Below are positions 7,876 to 15,955 of a DNA stretch of 64,000 bases, piece by piece. The notes beneath the pieces are model-generated. The model had not been told where the DNA came from. It did not search any database and saw only the letters and a program-made list of their open reading frames with translations. The stretch's first letter is position 1, and each line of letters begins with the position of its first letter. The stretch covers positions 1 through 64,000 of the forward strand of contig JBFMFY010000009.1 in assembly GCA_040751955.1 (NCBI GenBank), written 5' to 3'. A program made the position numbers and the translations under genes. The stretch is from SpSt-333 sp040751955 (GTDB lineage: Bacteria; Bacteroidota; Ignavibacteria; UBA10030; UBA8401).

Positions 7876-8754
7876 ATGACAATCATCGACGGCAAAAAAA
7901 TATCGCAGGAAATCAAGAACGAAGTGAAAGCGGCTGCGGAGAAACTGAAGCGTGAAAAAGGGGTCATTCCCGGACTCGCATTTATCCTCGTCGGCGATAA
8001 TCCCGCGTCTCAGTCGTACGTGAAAAGTAAAGGGAAAGCGTGCGAAGAACTCGGATTCTATTCCGTTACGGAGCGGGTCCCGGCAATAATTTCAGAATCC
8101 GACCTGCTGGCAATGGTTCATCGATTCAATAACGATCCGAAAATTCACGGACTCCTCGTTCAACTTCCGCTCCCAAAACATATCGATGAACAAAAAGTGA
8201 TAGAAGCGATCTCGCCGGCGAAAGATGTGGATGGATTCCATCCCGTCAGCATCGGAAAGATGATGATTGGGATCGATACGTTTTATTCTGCAACACCGTA
8301 CGGCATTGTGGAATTATTGAAGCGTTACAACATCAATCCATCAGGCAAGCATGTGGTTGTGGTCGGACGGAGTAATATCGTCGGCAAGCCGGTAGCGAAC
8401 ATGCTGGTGCAAAAGAAAGAGTGGGCGAATGCGATCGTCACGATCGCACACACAGCGGCGAAAGATCTGACCTATTACACAAAGCAGGCGGACATTCTTA
8501 TTGCTGCCGTCGGTAAACCGAATGCGATTACCAAAGAGATGGTGAAGCCCGGTGTTGTGGTGATCGATGTCGGCATCAACCGCATCAATGATCCGTCAAG
8601 CAAGACCGGCACGCGGCTCGTTGGCGACGTCGATTTTGAACATGTAAATGAGATCGCGTCGGCGATCACTCCCGTTCCCGGCGGTGTAGGACCAATGACG
8701 ATCGCGATGCTGATGGTGAATACGTTGAAAGCGGCGGGAGGAAAACTAGATTAG
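7876..8754 (+). CDS. folD: Bifunctional methylene-THF dehydrogenase / methenyl-THF cyclohydrolase
   Basis: A 292-residue FolD, the cytoplasmic enzyme of one-carbon folate metabolism that interconverts 5,10-methylene-, 5,10-methenyl- and 10-formyl-THF using NAD(P). Visible signatures are SYVKSKGKACEELG with the catalytic lysine (family motif YxxxK), GLLVQLPLPKHI, PAKDVDGFHP, VVVGRSNIVGKP for the dinucleotide and TPVPGGVGPMT near the C-terminus. The ATG at 7876 (MTIIDGKK) is chosen over the upstream in-frame TTG at 7858 because it matches the family N-terminus. Length is typical. Confidence 0.95.
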   Translation: MTIIDGKKISQEIKNEVKAAAEKLKREKGVIPGLAFILVGDNPASQSYVKSKGKACEELGFYSVTERVPAIISESDLLAMVHRFNNDPKIHGLLVQLPLPKHIDEQKVIEAISPAKDVDGFHPVSIGKMMIGIDTFYSATPYGIVELLKRYNINPSGKHVVVVGRSNIVGKPVANMLVQKKEWANAIVTIAHTAAKDLTYYTKQADILIAAVGKPNAITKEMVKPGVVVIDVGINRINDPSSKTGTRLVGDVDFEHVNEIASAITPVPGGVGPMTIAMLMVNTLKAAGGKLD

Positions 8755-8767
8755 CCGCAGATTAAAG

Positions 8768-8840
8768 AAGTCCCACGCACCTTTGATAAAATCTTTTCAA
8801 CATTTTAAGAGTATGAACGACTCACAGGTGCGTGGGACTT
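8768..8840. terminator. Long-loop inverted repeat between convergent genes
   Basis: A 15-bp perfect inverted repeat (8768-8782 and 8826-8840, core GTCCCACGCACC) separated by 43 nt. It lies between the ends of folD (plus) and the PEBP gene (minus), so it probably serves as a shared bidirectional terminator. The loop is longer than usual and ends with TTTC only. Confidence 0.5.
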
Positions 8841-8846
8841 TCTGCA

Positions 8847-9317
8847 TCATCTCTCATAATACCCGGTGATCTTTGCCGTTGCAATGATCTTTCCCAACAG
8901 CGCGGCGTCAAATTCTGCCAGCGATGTTTTTTCCTTCAGGTCGATCTTCTCAACATTCAATGCAAACAATGTACAGACATACGGATGCGCTCCTGAACCT
9001 TTCGGCGGTTCCGGTCCGCCGTACCCGATCGTACCGTATGTGTTGAACAATTCCTTTGAACCTTTCGGCATCGATTTCAATGAAGCCCCTTCCGCTATCT
9101 CGGTTATGTCTTTCGGAATGTTGACGACGAACCAATGTACCCAATACTTCGCTACAGGATGTGGATCGACGATAGAGAGTGCGAGTGATTTGGCATTTTC
9201 AGGTACGGTACTCCATGAGAACGGAAGCGAAATATTTTTTCCTCCCTCAACGCCGTGATACGCATATTTTGTCGGAATCGATTTGCCGTCCTGAAATGCT
9301 GATGAGATGATATTCAT
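8847..9317 (-). CDS. YbhB/YbcL-type phosphatidylethanolamine-binding family protein
   Basis: A 156-residue protein of the PEBP/Raf kinase inhibitor-like family. Family signatures are the N-terminal FQDGKSIPTKYAYHGVEGG, the anion-pocket DPHPVAKYWVHW (family DxxAP..HW) and GYGGPEPPKGSGAHPYV. It has no signal peptide, so the protein is probably cytoplasmic, and the physiological ligand in bacteria is generally unknown. It is monocistronic and convergent with folD. A GGAGGTAATT-type Shine-Dalgarno precedes the ATG at 9317. Confidence 0.92.
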   Translation of the reverse strand: MNIISSAFQDGKSIPTKYAYHGVEGGKNISLPFSWSTVPENAKSLALSIVDPHPVAKYWVHWFVVNIPKDITEIAEGASLKSMPKGSKELFNTYGTIGYGGPEPPKGSGAHPYVCTLFALNVEKIDLKEKTSLAEFDAALLGKIIATAKITGYYER

Positions 9318-9406
9318 AATTACCTCCCTGTTTACTGATAAACCTTACGCAATCGTACGAAAGAGTCGGGAGAAAGACAACATCGTTCGGAACAAATCAT
9401 TCAAGG

Positions 9407-9542
9407 AGACTTCTGAAAAATCCACCTTGTTTCCATTCCGAGGAGCGTAGCGACGAGGAATCTGAGATATTCTTCCAAAATCGCCAATCAGATTTCTCGC
9501 TTCGCTCGAAATGACATGAATAATAAATATTTCAGAAGTCTC
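9407..9542. repeat. MITE-like element with 13-bp terminal inverted repeats
   Basis: The ends GAGACTTCTGAAA (9407-9419) and TTTCAGAAGTCTC (9530-9542) are exact inverted repeats. Inside are a CGAGGAGCGTAGCGACGAGG palindrome-type segment and a GATTTCTCGCTTCGCTCG segment, familiar from dispersed non-coding elements in many environmental genomes. It occupies most of the otherwise gene-free 330-nt stretch between the PEBP gene and sppA; I see no ORF in the rest of it. Confidence 0.65.
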
Positions 9543-9647
9543 TCAAGATAAAACCATCCTTTTTTGCGTTCATTATTCACAATGGTTAGAACTTTTGCTG
9601 AGCAATTTCGTAATTTGTAATTGTCATTCACCATTTCCGGAGAATCT

Positions 9648-12080
9648 ATGAAACGACTATCCATGTTTGCTGCTCTGTTATGCCTCACCGCTGTTTCTTC
9701 TTTCGCTCAATCCAACATCATCCCGTACTATATACGCAACGACTTCCAACTTACACCACCGGGTGCAATGAAGATTGGATTGTACGGGTACGACAATCCT
9801 GCGCTCCTCTCCACTGTACGCGATCCCGATCTTATGTTCGCGTGGTCGGATAACGGAACGAACGTCTTTAAACTCAATCGGTGGGGACTTTTTGCCGCCG
9901 CTCCGCATTTTGGTTTCGGCGTCGTGCGGGATAAAACTCTCGCGGGAAACATCACCGATTATGCTGTCTCGTTCAGCGGCGGCGACAGGTCGTACAGTAC
10001 CGGTGTATCGTATCAGTGGACCGGAACAGACAATCCCTTGCTCGACAAATCCGATCTGCTGACGCTTGGCGCATTATCACGACCGATGCCGTATCTTTCT
10101 ACCGGCGTGCAGTACACTTCAGCGATGAATGTGAAAGGATGGGAAGCGGTGGGCGAAGTCGGCATACGTCCGCTCGGTACGGAACTTATCACTCTTTTCG
10201 GTGATTATGTCCTCCACCGCACGCCGCAGCTCAATGATGAATTCTGGAGCGCCGGAGCTGCCGTTGAAGCGTTCCCCGGAATACGGATTACCGGACGCTA
10301 TTTTGACAACAAAGCATTCACACTTGGGTTCCAGTTTAATCTCTGTAATGCCGGCGTACAAACGCAGTCGCATTACAACAACAGCGGCAAATATTCCCAC
10401 AACACGTACGCCGTGCGTGCCGGTGCGTTCGACAGGTCGGTGATGAGGAAGATCGTCTTTTCAACACCGCGCTATGTGGAGATGAATTTGAACGGACCAA
10501 TCGACTATCAACGTTTTGCATTCTTCGATAAGACAAGAACGTTAACCGATATCATTTCCTTTATTGGATCTGCAAAAAATGATGAGGCAGTCGGCGGGAT
10601 TGCAATCAATACATCCGGGATGTATGCCGACCGCGAAAAATTGTGGGAGATCCGCGAGAAGTTGAAAGAATTTAAAAGTGCCGGGAAGAAGGTGGTGATC
10701 TTCATCGATCGCGGAAATATCGATCTCTATCATTTCGCTTCTGTTGCAGATAAGATTGTGATGGATCCGTTCGGCACAGTAATGCTTGAGGGTTATCTGA
10801 TGGGAAACACGTACCTGAAAGGGACGCTCGAAAAAGTCGGTGTTGGTTTTGACGAATGGAGGTTCTTCAAATACAAATCAGCGGTCGAAGCATTCTCCCG
10901 CGATAGCATGTCCGATGCGGACCGCGAACAGCGGCAGGCGATTATCAACGATTGGTACACAATCGCTAAAACGGATATCTGCGAATCGAGAAAACTGACG
11001 CCGGCACAATTTGATTCGCTCGTGAACACCAAGGTCGTTTTTCTTCCGGCAGAAGCGAAAGAATTCGGATTGGTTGAAAGTATCGGCAGGTGGGATTCAG
11101 TGAACGAGATGGTGAAAGCGGAATCCGGATACCTGAATGCGGGGATGATGAGAGCATTCCACGAGCCGTACGATGCACGATGGGGCGAACCACAGAAGAT
11201 TGCGGTGATTTACGCACTCGGTGCGTGTGCAATGGATGCAGGAATCAATGCCCGCAGTCTGGTGAAAGTTGTCGAAGGGGCAGTTGATGATCCGCAGATC
11301 AAAGCAATTGTACTGCGTGTCGATTCTCCGGGGGGCGATGCACTGGCATCCGATTATATTTCAGAAGCAATGAGGAAAGCAAAGGGAAAAAAACCGATCA
11401 TTGTGTCGCAAGGGTACGTCGCGGGTTCGGGCGGGTACTGGCTTTCGATGTTTGCCGATACCATCGTTGCAGCTCCCGGCACCATCACCGGATCAATCGG
11501 AGTGATTGGGGGATGGATGTACAACAAGAATCTGAAAGAGAATCTCGGTATGTCCACCGATTTCGTAAAAGCGGGAGACCATGCCGATCTTGGCTTCGGA
11601 TTCCGCCTTCCGCTCATCGGACTTGGCGTGCCTGACAGGAATTTGACGACGGAAGAACGTGCTCGGATGGAATCGTCAATCAAATCGATGTATAATCTTT
11701 TTGTAACGAAAGTTTCAGAGGGGAGAAAGATGACATACGATCAAGTCGATGCGATAGGACAGGGAAGGGTATGGAGCGGCTTAGATGGAAAGCAGAACGG
11801 GCTTGTGGATGTAATCGGCGGATTAGAAACGGCAATCTTGATTGCGAAAGAGCGTGCCGGCATTCCGAAGAACGAACAGGTCACAATCGTTGAGATGCCG
11901 AAGAAAGGATTATTTGATTTCAGTTCGTTGATGCCAAAGCTCTTCGGTATTGAGACAAAATCAACTACCGATCCGACGATTGACCTGTTAAAATTCAGGC
12001 TGCAGCACAACGGCGAACCGATGCCGATGCTGCCGCTGGATGATGTAATGATGATTCCGACGATGCAGAACGGGAATTGA
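9648..12080 (+). CDS. sppA: SppA-type S49 signal peptide peptidase with N-terminal barrel-like domain
   Basis: An 810-residue protein. A signal peptide (KRLSMFAALLCLTAVSSFAQ) precedes about 240 residues rich in alternating aromatic/polar strands like outer-membrane barrel proteins. Two S49 domains follow from about residue 275. The catalytic dyad of the SppA fold is present: lysine K410 in KYKSAVEAF and serine S594 in VAGSGGYW, with SPGGD before it. Family members degrade leftover signal peptides at the inner membrane, but here no membrane anchor is seen and the barrel suggests outer-membrane location. The ATG at 9648 follows CCGGAGAATCT; the in-frame TTG at 9621 is rejected. Confidence 0.88.
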   Translation: MKRLSMFAALLCLTAVSSFAQSNIIPYYIRNDFQLTPPGAMKIGLYGYDNPALLSTVRDPDLMFAWSDNGTNVFKLNRWGLFAAAPHFGFGVVRDKTLAGNITDYAVSFSGGDRSYSTGVSYQWTGTDNPLLDKSDLLTLGALSRPMPYLSTGVQYTSAMNVKGWEAVGEVGIRPLGTELITLFGDYVLHRTPQLNDEFWSAGAAVEAFPGIRITGRYFDNKAFTLGFQFNLCNAGVQTQSHYNNSGKYSHNTYAVRAGAFDRSVMRKIVFSTPRYVEMNLNGPIDYQRFAFFDKTRTLTDIISFIGSAKNDEAVGGIAINTSGMYADREKLWEIREKLKEFKSAGKKVVIFIDRGNIDLYHFASVADKIVMDPFGTVMLEGYLMGNTYLKGTLEKVGVGFDEWRFFKYKSAVEAFSRDSMSDADREQRQAIINDWYTIAKTDICESRKLTPAQFDSLVNTKVVFLPAEAKEFGLVESIGRWDSVNEMVKAESGYLNAGMMRAFHEPYDARWGEPQKIAVIYALGACAMDAGINARSLVKVVEGAVDDPQIKAIVLRVDSPGGDALASDYISEAMRKAKGKKPIIVSQGYVAGSGGYWLSMFADTIVAAPGTITGSIGVIGGWMYNKNLKENLGMSTDFVKAGDHADLGFGFRLPLIGLGVPDRNLTTEERARMESSIKSMYNLFVTKVSEGRKMTYDQVDAIGQGRVWSGLDGKQNGLVDVIGGLETAILIAKERAGIPKNEQVTIVEMPKKGLFDFSSLMPKLFGIETKSTTDPTIDLLKFRLQHNGEPMPMLPLDDVMMIPTMQNGN

Positions 12081-12107
12081 CTTACGCTTGTTATACTCAA
12101 TCAGCAG

Positions 12108-12133
12108 TCCCGGGGAAACCCGGGATTGTTTTG
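12108..12133 (+). terminator. Intrinsic terminator after sppA
   Basis: TCCCGGG-GAAA-CCCGGGA stem-loop followed by TTGTTTTGT, placed 28 nt after the sppA stop codon. It also lies 3' of the convergent nhaA gene and could work for both. Confidence 0.8.
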
Positions 12134-12151
12134 TACTAATGTATTTTTTTA

Positions 12152-13462
12152 TCAGTTCCATTCTTTGCGCCGCAAACGTGACAGCAAAAACAATCCTACT
12201 ACAGCTGCGATAAAAGAAGCAAAGAGGATAGCAACTTTGCTGATTATCAACGGCTCGTTTTGTGTAAACGCCAGATTGGCAATGAACAGAGCCATGGTGA
12301 AACCGATTGCGCAGAGCCACGTCGTTCCGTAAATCATAAGCCAGGAAACATTTTGCGGGAGGGCGGCAAGTTTTGTTTTTACGGAAAGCCAAACGAATGA
12401 CAATATTCCGACCTGCTTTCCGATGATCAGTCCGAGCGTGACACCGAGTCCGACCGGCGACATTAGCGCGGTGACAATGCTTCCTTCAATTTTGACTCCT
12501 GCATTCGCAATGGCAAAAACAGGCATAATAAGAAATGCAACGTACGGATACAGGGCATGTTCGAAACGGTGGAGCGGGGATTGTACTTCTTCACTCAATG
12601 CCGCTATGTGGTGAATCAACTCATTTTCATTTTTTAATCTTTTGTTCTCATTCAATTCGTCGATTGCAGATGCTGCTTCATCCAGGAATTGCTCTTTATC
12701 AATTTTTGACCGGACTGGAATTGTCAACGCCAACAGCACGCCTGATATTGTGGCATGGACGCCTGATTTCAGGAAGCAAAACCACAGACCGATACCGAGC
12801 AAAACATAGACCGCAGTGGAACGGACGTTGAATCTGTTAGCCAGGACCAGCAAGACCAGAAAACCTGCACTGCTTGCAAGCATCAGGAGCGAGAGTTCGT
12901 TCGTGTAGAATAGTGCGATGACGATGATGGCACCCATATCATCAGCAATTGCAAGAGCTGCGAGAAAAACCTTTAGTCCAGCCGGAATTTTATCGCCGAG
13001 CAGAGCAAGAATACCGAGAGCAAATGCGATATCGGTCGCCATCGGGATTCCCCAACCGCGCGACAATTCAGGATCATGAGATGTGAAGAGAAGATAAATC
13101 AAAGCCGGACCCACCATTCCGCCGATCGCTGCAAGTATCGGAAGCAATGCTTTTTTGGGAGAGGAAAGTTCGCCGACAAGCACCTCACGTTTTATCTCCA
13201 GCCCCACAAAAAAGAAAAAAATGACCATCAAGCCGTCGTTGATCCAATGCAGTGCCGTGTTCGACAATGCGGCATTGCCGACGCCGATGGAGATGTACGT
13301 GTTCCACACAGAATTGTAGCTTTCCGACCAGGGAGAATTCGCCCATACCAAAGCAACAGCGGTGCAGATCACCAACACGATTCCCCCGGCAGTGCTGCTT
13401 TGAAAGAAATCTTTAAACGTCTCGGAAAGCATTGTTGCAATTTTTTTCTTTGGTGTATTCAT
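12152..13462 (-). CDS. nhaA: NhaA Na+/H+ antiporter
   Basis: A 436-residue inner-membrane antiporter that exports sodium in exchange for protons. The family core is clear: SNTALHWINDGLMVIFFFFVGLEIKRE at the N-terminal half, GWGIPMATDIAFALGILALLG, and LAIADDMGAIIVIALFYT carrying the paired aspartates of the ion site. A hydrophilic insert (about residues 245-290, DEAASAIDELNENKRLKNENE) lies between helices and makes it longer than the 388-residue E. coli protein; such inserts are common outside Proteobacteria. A 44-residue membrane peptide ORF lies 38 nt upstream on the same strand and is probably cotranscribed. Confidence 0.95.
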   Translation of the reverse strand: MNTPKKKIATMLSETFKDFFQSSTAGGIVLVICTAVALVWANSPWSESYNSVWNTYISIGVGNAALSNTALHWINDGLMVIFFFFVGLEIKREVLVGELSSPKKALLPILAAIGGMVGPALIYLLFTSHDPELSRGWGIPMATDIAFALGILALLGDKIPAGLKVFLAALAIADDMGAIIVIALFYTNELSLLMLASSAGFLVLLVLANRFNVRSTAVYVLLGIGLWFCFLKSGVHATISGVLLALTIPVRSKIDKEQFLDEAASAIDELNENKRLKNENELIHHIAALSEEVQSPLHRFEHALYPYVAFLIMPVFAIANAGVKIEGSIVTALMSPVGLGVTLGLIIGKQVGILSFVWLSVKTKLAALPQNVSWLMIYGTTWLCAIGFTMALFIANLAFTQNEPLIISKVAILFASFIAAVVGLFLLSRLRRKEWN

Positions 13463-13500
13463 AAAACCCCGATTGTTGAGAGTCCTCGTGCATAATCATC

Positions 13501-13635
13501 TTACAGAATACCAATTGCCTTCAATAAGAGTGCAGCAATTGCAAGCACCAAAGCAATCAGCATAAATTTTAACTGAACAGGAAAGCCGCTTTCCTTTCCA
13601 TTGTTTTCAGTTGCCGGTGTATTTTCTTTTTTCAT
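13501..13635 (-). CDS. 44-residue single-span membrane peptide upstream of nhaA
   Basis: A short ORF. It has a polar N-terminus (KKENTPATENNGKESG) and one predicted helix (about residues 24-42, FMLIALVLAIAALLL) ending KAIGIL. The ATG at 13635 is preceded by AGAGAGAACTGTC, a plausible ribosome site. It is followed after 38 nt by nhaA in the same direction, suggesting a two-gene transcript. I do not recognise a family. Small membrane peptides often act as accessory subunits of transporters, but that is only an inference from position here. Confidence 0.55.
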   Translation of the reverse strand: MKKENTPATENNGKESGFPVQLKFMLIALVLAIAALLLKAIGIL

Positions 13636-13663
13636 GACAGTTCTCTCTATAAATAAATAATTG

Positions 13664-13690
13664 CTCTGATATTGATGCACACTATCAGAG
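13664..13690. promoter_or_regulatory. Inverted repeat upstream of the peptide-nhaA unit
   Basis: CTCTGATA (13664-13671) and TATCAGAG (13683-13690) form a perfect 8-bp inverted repeat with an 11-nt spacer, 29 nt upstream of the small peptide start. Size and place suit an operator for a dimeric regulator, but no regulator gene is adjacent. Confidence 0.35.
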
Positions 13691-13752
13691 TCTGAATGAA
13701 GGGAACGGGAATTCCACGCGGAGTTCCCGGTTCAATTATTATACATTGAAAA

Positions 13753-14103
13753 CTATATGAGGGGCGGATCTCTCGGCTTTGAGGGCAAGCACTCCAGATG
13801 GGTATATAACGATTGAAAATCTGTTGGAGCATAAATTCCGGATGACGTGGAGTACCAAAAAACGGCATCGGAAGAAAAAAGATGAGTTGACAGTTCGGGG
13901 TAGAAAACAGACAGTGTATGCGTCTTGGCAGTCCATACTTGCCCATCAGCAATGGGCCGCGAATTTTTTTCCGGTGTTACTTGAGATTGCGTAACACCGG
14001 TGTTGAGCAATTCGTTTAGAAGGGTAACAGCATGTGTTGTTGATCCGGCAACATAGCACGCCAACATCACGCAGCATACAATTTTTTTGGACATTCCTTT
14101 CAT
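13753..14103 (-). CDS. Hypothetical small secreted protein
   Basis: A protein of about 116 residues if translated from the ATG at 14103 (MKGMSKKIV). An upstream in-frame ATG at 14121 is also possible. The N-terminus KKIVCCVMLACYVAGSTTHA looks like a signal peptide. The rest (LLNELLNTGV, PEKNSRPIADGQVWTAKTH) has no recognised domain and ends in a proline-rich tail, LPSKPRDPPLI. Its small size and export signal suggest a periplasmic or surface peptide. It lies downstream of the 3-hydroxyacyl-CoA dehydrogenase pair but is separated by about 75 nt. Confidence 0.5.
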   Translation of the reverse strand: MKGMSKKIVCCVMLACYVAGSTTHAVTLLNELLNTGVTQSQVTPEKNSRPIADGQVWTAKTHTLSVFYPELSTHLFSSDAVFWYSTSSGIYAPTDFQSLYTHLECLPSKPRDPPLI

Positions 14104-14178
14104 GTGAACAATGTAATTCAATCAATGTGCAATCACAATAGCTTTTGAATGCTGCCGCGAAAAAGAACGAATGGAAGG

Positions 14179-14970
14179 TTACTCTTTTGCTTTCCAAAAA
14201 GTTCCTGCTACCGCCATTTGCCGCAGGAGCGGAGCAACGCGATACCGCTCTTCGCCGTGATTCTTGTATAACGCATCGAGTACTGCCACGATATTTTTAA
14301 ATCCGATTTTTTCCCCCCATTCGATCGGTCCGTGTGGATAGTTTGTCCCGAGTTTCATGGCGGTGTCGATATCTTTGGGATTAGCGACATCATTCTGCAC
14401 GGTGAAGAGTGCCTCATTGATGATCTGACAGAGGATCCGCGGCATGACCATACCGACAGAATCTTCAATGATCGCCGTTTCCTTTTTCGCATTCGCGAAG
14501 AACGATGTTATCTTTTCGGCGATGACTGTTGACGTGTACAGCGACGGTGCAATCTCGACCAGTTTATTTTCAACAAGCGTGGGAAATGCGGCGATGCCCG
14601 TCAGTCGTTCTTTGTTGCGCAGAGATTGTGCTTGCGACAACACGGTGGATGTTATTGAGCTCGAAAGAATCGGGATGGACGGTTCCAGCACTTCGTCGAG
14701 TGTTTTCACGTTGTGAATTTTCGTTTCTGAAGATTCGAGAGACAACTCAAACGCGATGGAAATTTTTTTCGCTGAAGTTTTTAGCGAAGCAAGATTCTTC
14801 AATTCAAGAACAGGAATTCCATACGATTGAAACAGTGCGGAGTATTCTTTCACTAAATGCTCGTCGCCAAGCAAGCAGACTAGCCGGTTTGCGGTTTGAG
14901 TTTCGGGCTTTGCGGCAGCAGTTTTTTTTCTGATTGCTTTAGATGCTTTTCTTTTTACTTGTTTCTTCAT
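14179..14970 (-). CDS. 3-hydroxyacyl-CoA dehydrogenase C-domain protein with degenerate N-domain
   Basis: A 263-residue protein. The first 25 residues are extremely Lys/Ala rich (KKQVKRKASKAIRKK), unlike the family. Residues about 28-150 look like a Rossmann-type domain, but the GxGxxG dinucleotide motif is absent (LVCLLGDEHLVKEY). The C-terminal 90 residues (MPRILCQIINEALF, DIDTAMKLGTNYPHGPIEW) are a good 3HCDH C-terminal domain. Its start overlaps the end of the complete dehydrogenase upstream by 4 nt, so the two are translationally coupled. It may form a hetero-oligomer with its neighbour; catalytic activity on its own is doubtful. Confidence 0.78.
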   Translation of the reverse strand: MKKQVKRKASKAIRKKTAAAKPETQTANRLVCLLGDEHLVKEYSALFQSYGIPVLELKNLASLKTSAKKISIAFELSLESSETKIHNVKTLDEVLEPSIPILSSSITSTVLSQAQSLRNKERLTGIAAFPTLVENKLVEIAPSLYTSTVIAEKITSFFANAKKETAIIEDSVGMVMPRILCQIINEALFTVQNDVANPKDIDTAMKLGTNYPHGPIEWGEKIGFKNIVAVLDALYKNHGEERYRVAPLLRQMAVAGTFWKAKE

Positions 14971-15824
14971 TGTTCTTCGTAATTATAGAATCCCTTTTTC
15001 GTTTTCTTGCCGAGCAGTCCCGCTTCAACCATCTGCTTTTGTAACGGACTCGGTTGGAAACGCGGGTCATGGTACATCTGCTCGTACACCGATTCGGTGA
15101 CGGAGAAATTCACATCATTGCCGATCAGGTCCATCAATTCGAACGGTCCCATCTTGAAGCCGCCGCTTCCTTTTACGATGCGGTCAATTTCCTGAATGGA
15201 AGCGACCCCTTCGCTCAATAATCTGAACGCCTCGCCGTAGAACGGACGCGCCACGCGGTTGACGATGAATCCGGGTGTATCTTTCGTTTGCACTGTCTTT
15301 TTACCGAGCGTGTGCGCGATCTCCGTTGCTCGTTTCGCTGTTTCATCGTTTGTCAATGCCCCTTTCACGATCTCGACTAATTTCATCATGTGCACGGGAT
15401 TGAAAAAATGCATGCCGACCACACGCTCCGGTTTTTTTGTCGCCGCAGCGATCGACGTGACGGAAAGCGACGAGGTGTTTGTGGCAAGGATGGTGGTATG
15501 ATGCGCGATTTGATCGAGTTTTTTAAAGAGATCTTTCTTCACCCGCAAATCTTCCAGTACTGCTTCTATGATGACATCGCACGTATCGAGATCGTTGATG
15601 TTCGTCCGTTTCTTGATACGGTTCATCGCCTGCTTCATGTCGTCTTCGCTGATCTTGCTTTTATCGACACTCCGCTTCATTTCAAAATTGATCCGCTCCA
15701 CGCCGCGGCGGATCACCTCTTCGTTGATGTCGTACAGTGCAACGGTGCATTTATTGAGTGCGGCAATGTGCGCGATGCCTGCTCCCATCGTTCCCGCGCC
15801 GACTATTCCGATTGATAATGCCAT
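14967..15824 (-). CDS. hbd: 3-hydroxybutyryl-CoA / 3-hydroxyacyl-CoA dehydrogenase
   Basis: A 285-residue NAD-dependent enzyme oxidising (S)-3-hydroxyacyl-CoA in beta-oxidation or reducing acetoacetyl-CoA in butyrate-type pathways. The N-terminal GIVGAGTMGAGIA binds NAD. ATNTSSLSVTSIA, GMHFFNPVHMMKLVEIV with the catalytic His, and DTPGFIVNRV are signature blocks. The C-domain contains GPFELMDLIGNDV. Length matches stand-alone Hbd proteins. It is coupled with the degenerate homologue downstream (4-nt overlap) and near two enoyl-CoA hydratase family genes, supporting an acyl-CoA role. Confidence 0.93.
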   Translation of the reverse strand: MALSIGIVGAGTMGAGIAHIAALNKCTVALYDINEEVIRRGVERINFEMKRSVDKSKISEDDMKQAMNRIKKRTNINDLDTCDVIIEAVLEDLRVKKDLFKKLDQIAHHTTILATNTSSLSVTSIAAATKKPERVVGMHFFNPVHMMKLVEIVKGALTNDETAKRATEIAHTLGKKTVQTKDTPGFIVNRVARPFYGEAFRLLSEGVASIQEIDRIVKGSGGFKMGPFELMDLIGNDVNFSVTESVYEQMYHDPRFQPSPLQKQMVEAGLLGKKTKKGFYNYEEQ

Positions 15825-15917
15825 TGATTGAATATCGAATATTGAATAACGAACAGTGAATTGCGAAATGAAATTACGGAATGATTGCGGGAAATAAAAG
15901 GAGAAAGTATAATCAGT

Positions 15918-15946
15918 GTGCGACTCACTTTAGAAGTGAGTCGCAC
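15918..15946 (-). terminator. Perfect hairpin downstream of pfk
   Basis: A 13-bp perfect stem (GTGCGACTCACTT / AAGTGAGTCGCAC) with a 3-nt loop, 10 nt beyond the phosphofructokinase stop codon and before the hbd gene on the same strand. There is no T-run on the minus strand, so it is terminator-like or an RNA-stability element rather than a textbook terminator. Confidence 0.5.
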
Positions 15947-15955
15947 GTTTAAAAG

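Noticed and set aside
7858..7876. Upstream TTG start for folD
   Set aside because: It adds six residues not found in the family and lies next to the palindromic repeat; the ATG at 7876 fits better.
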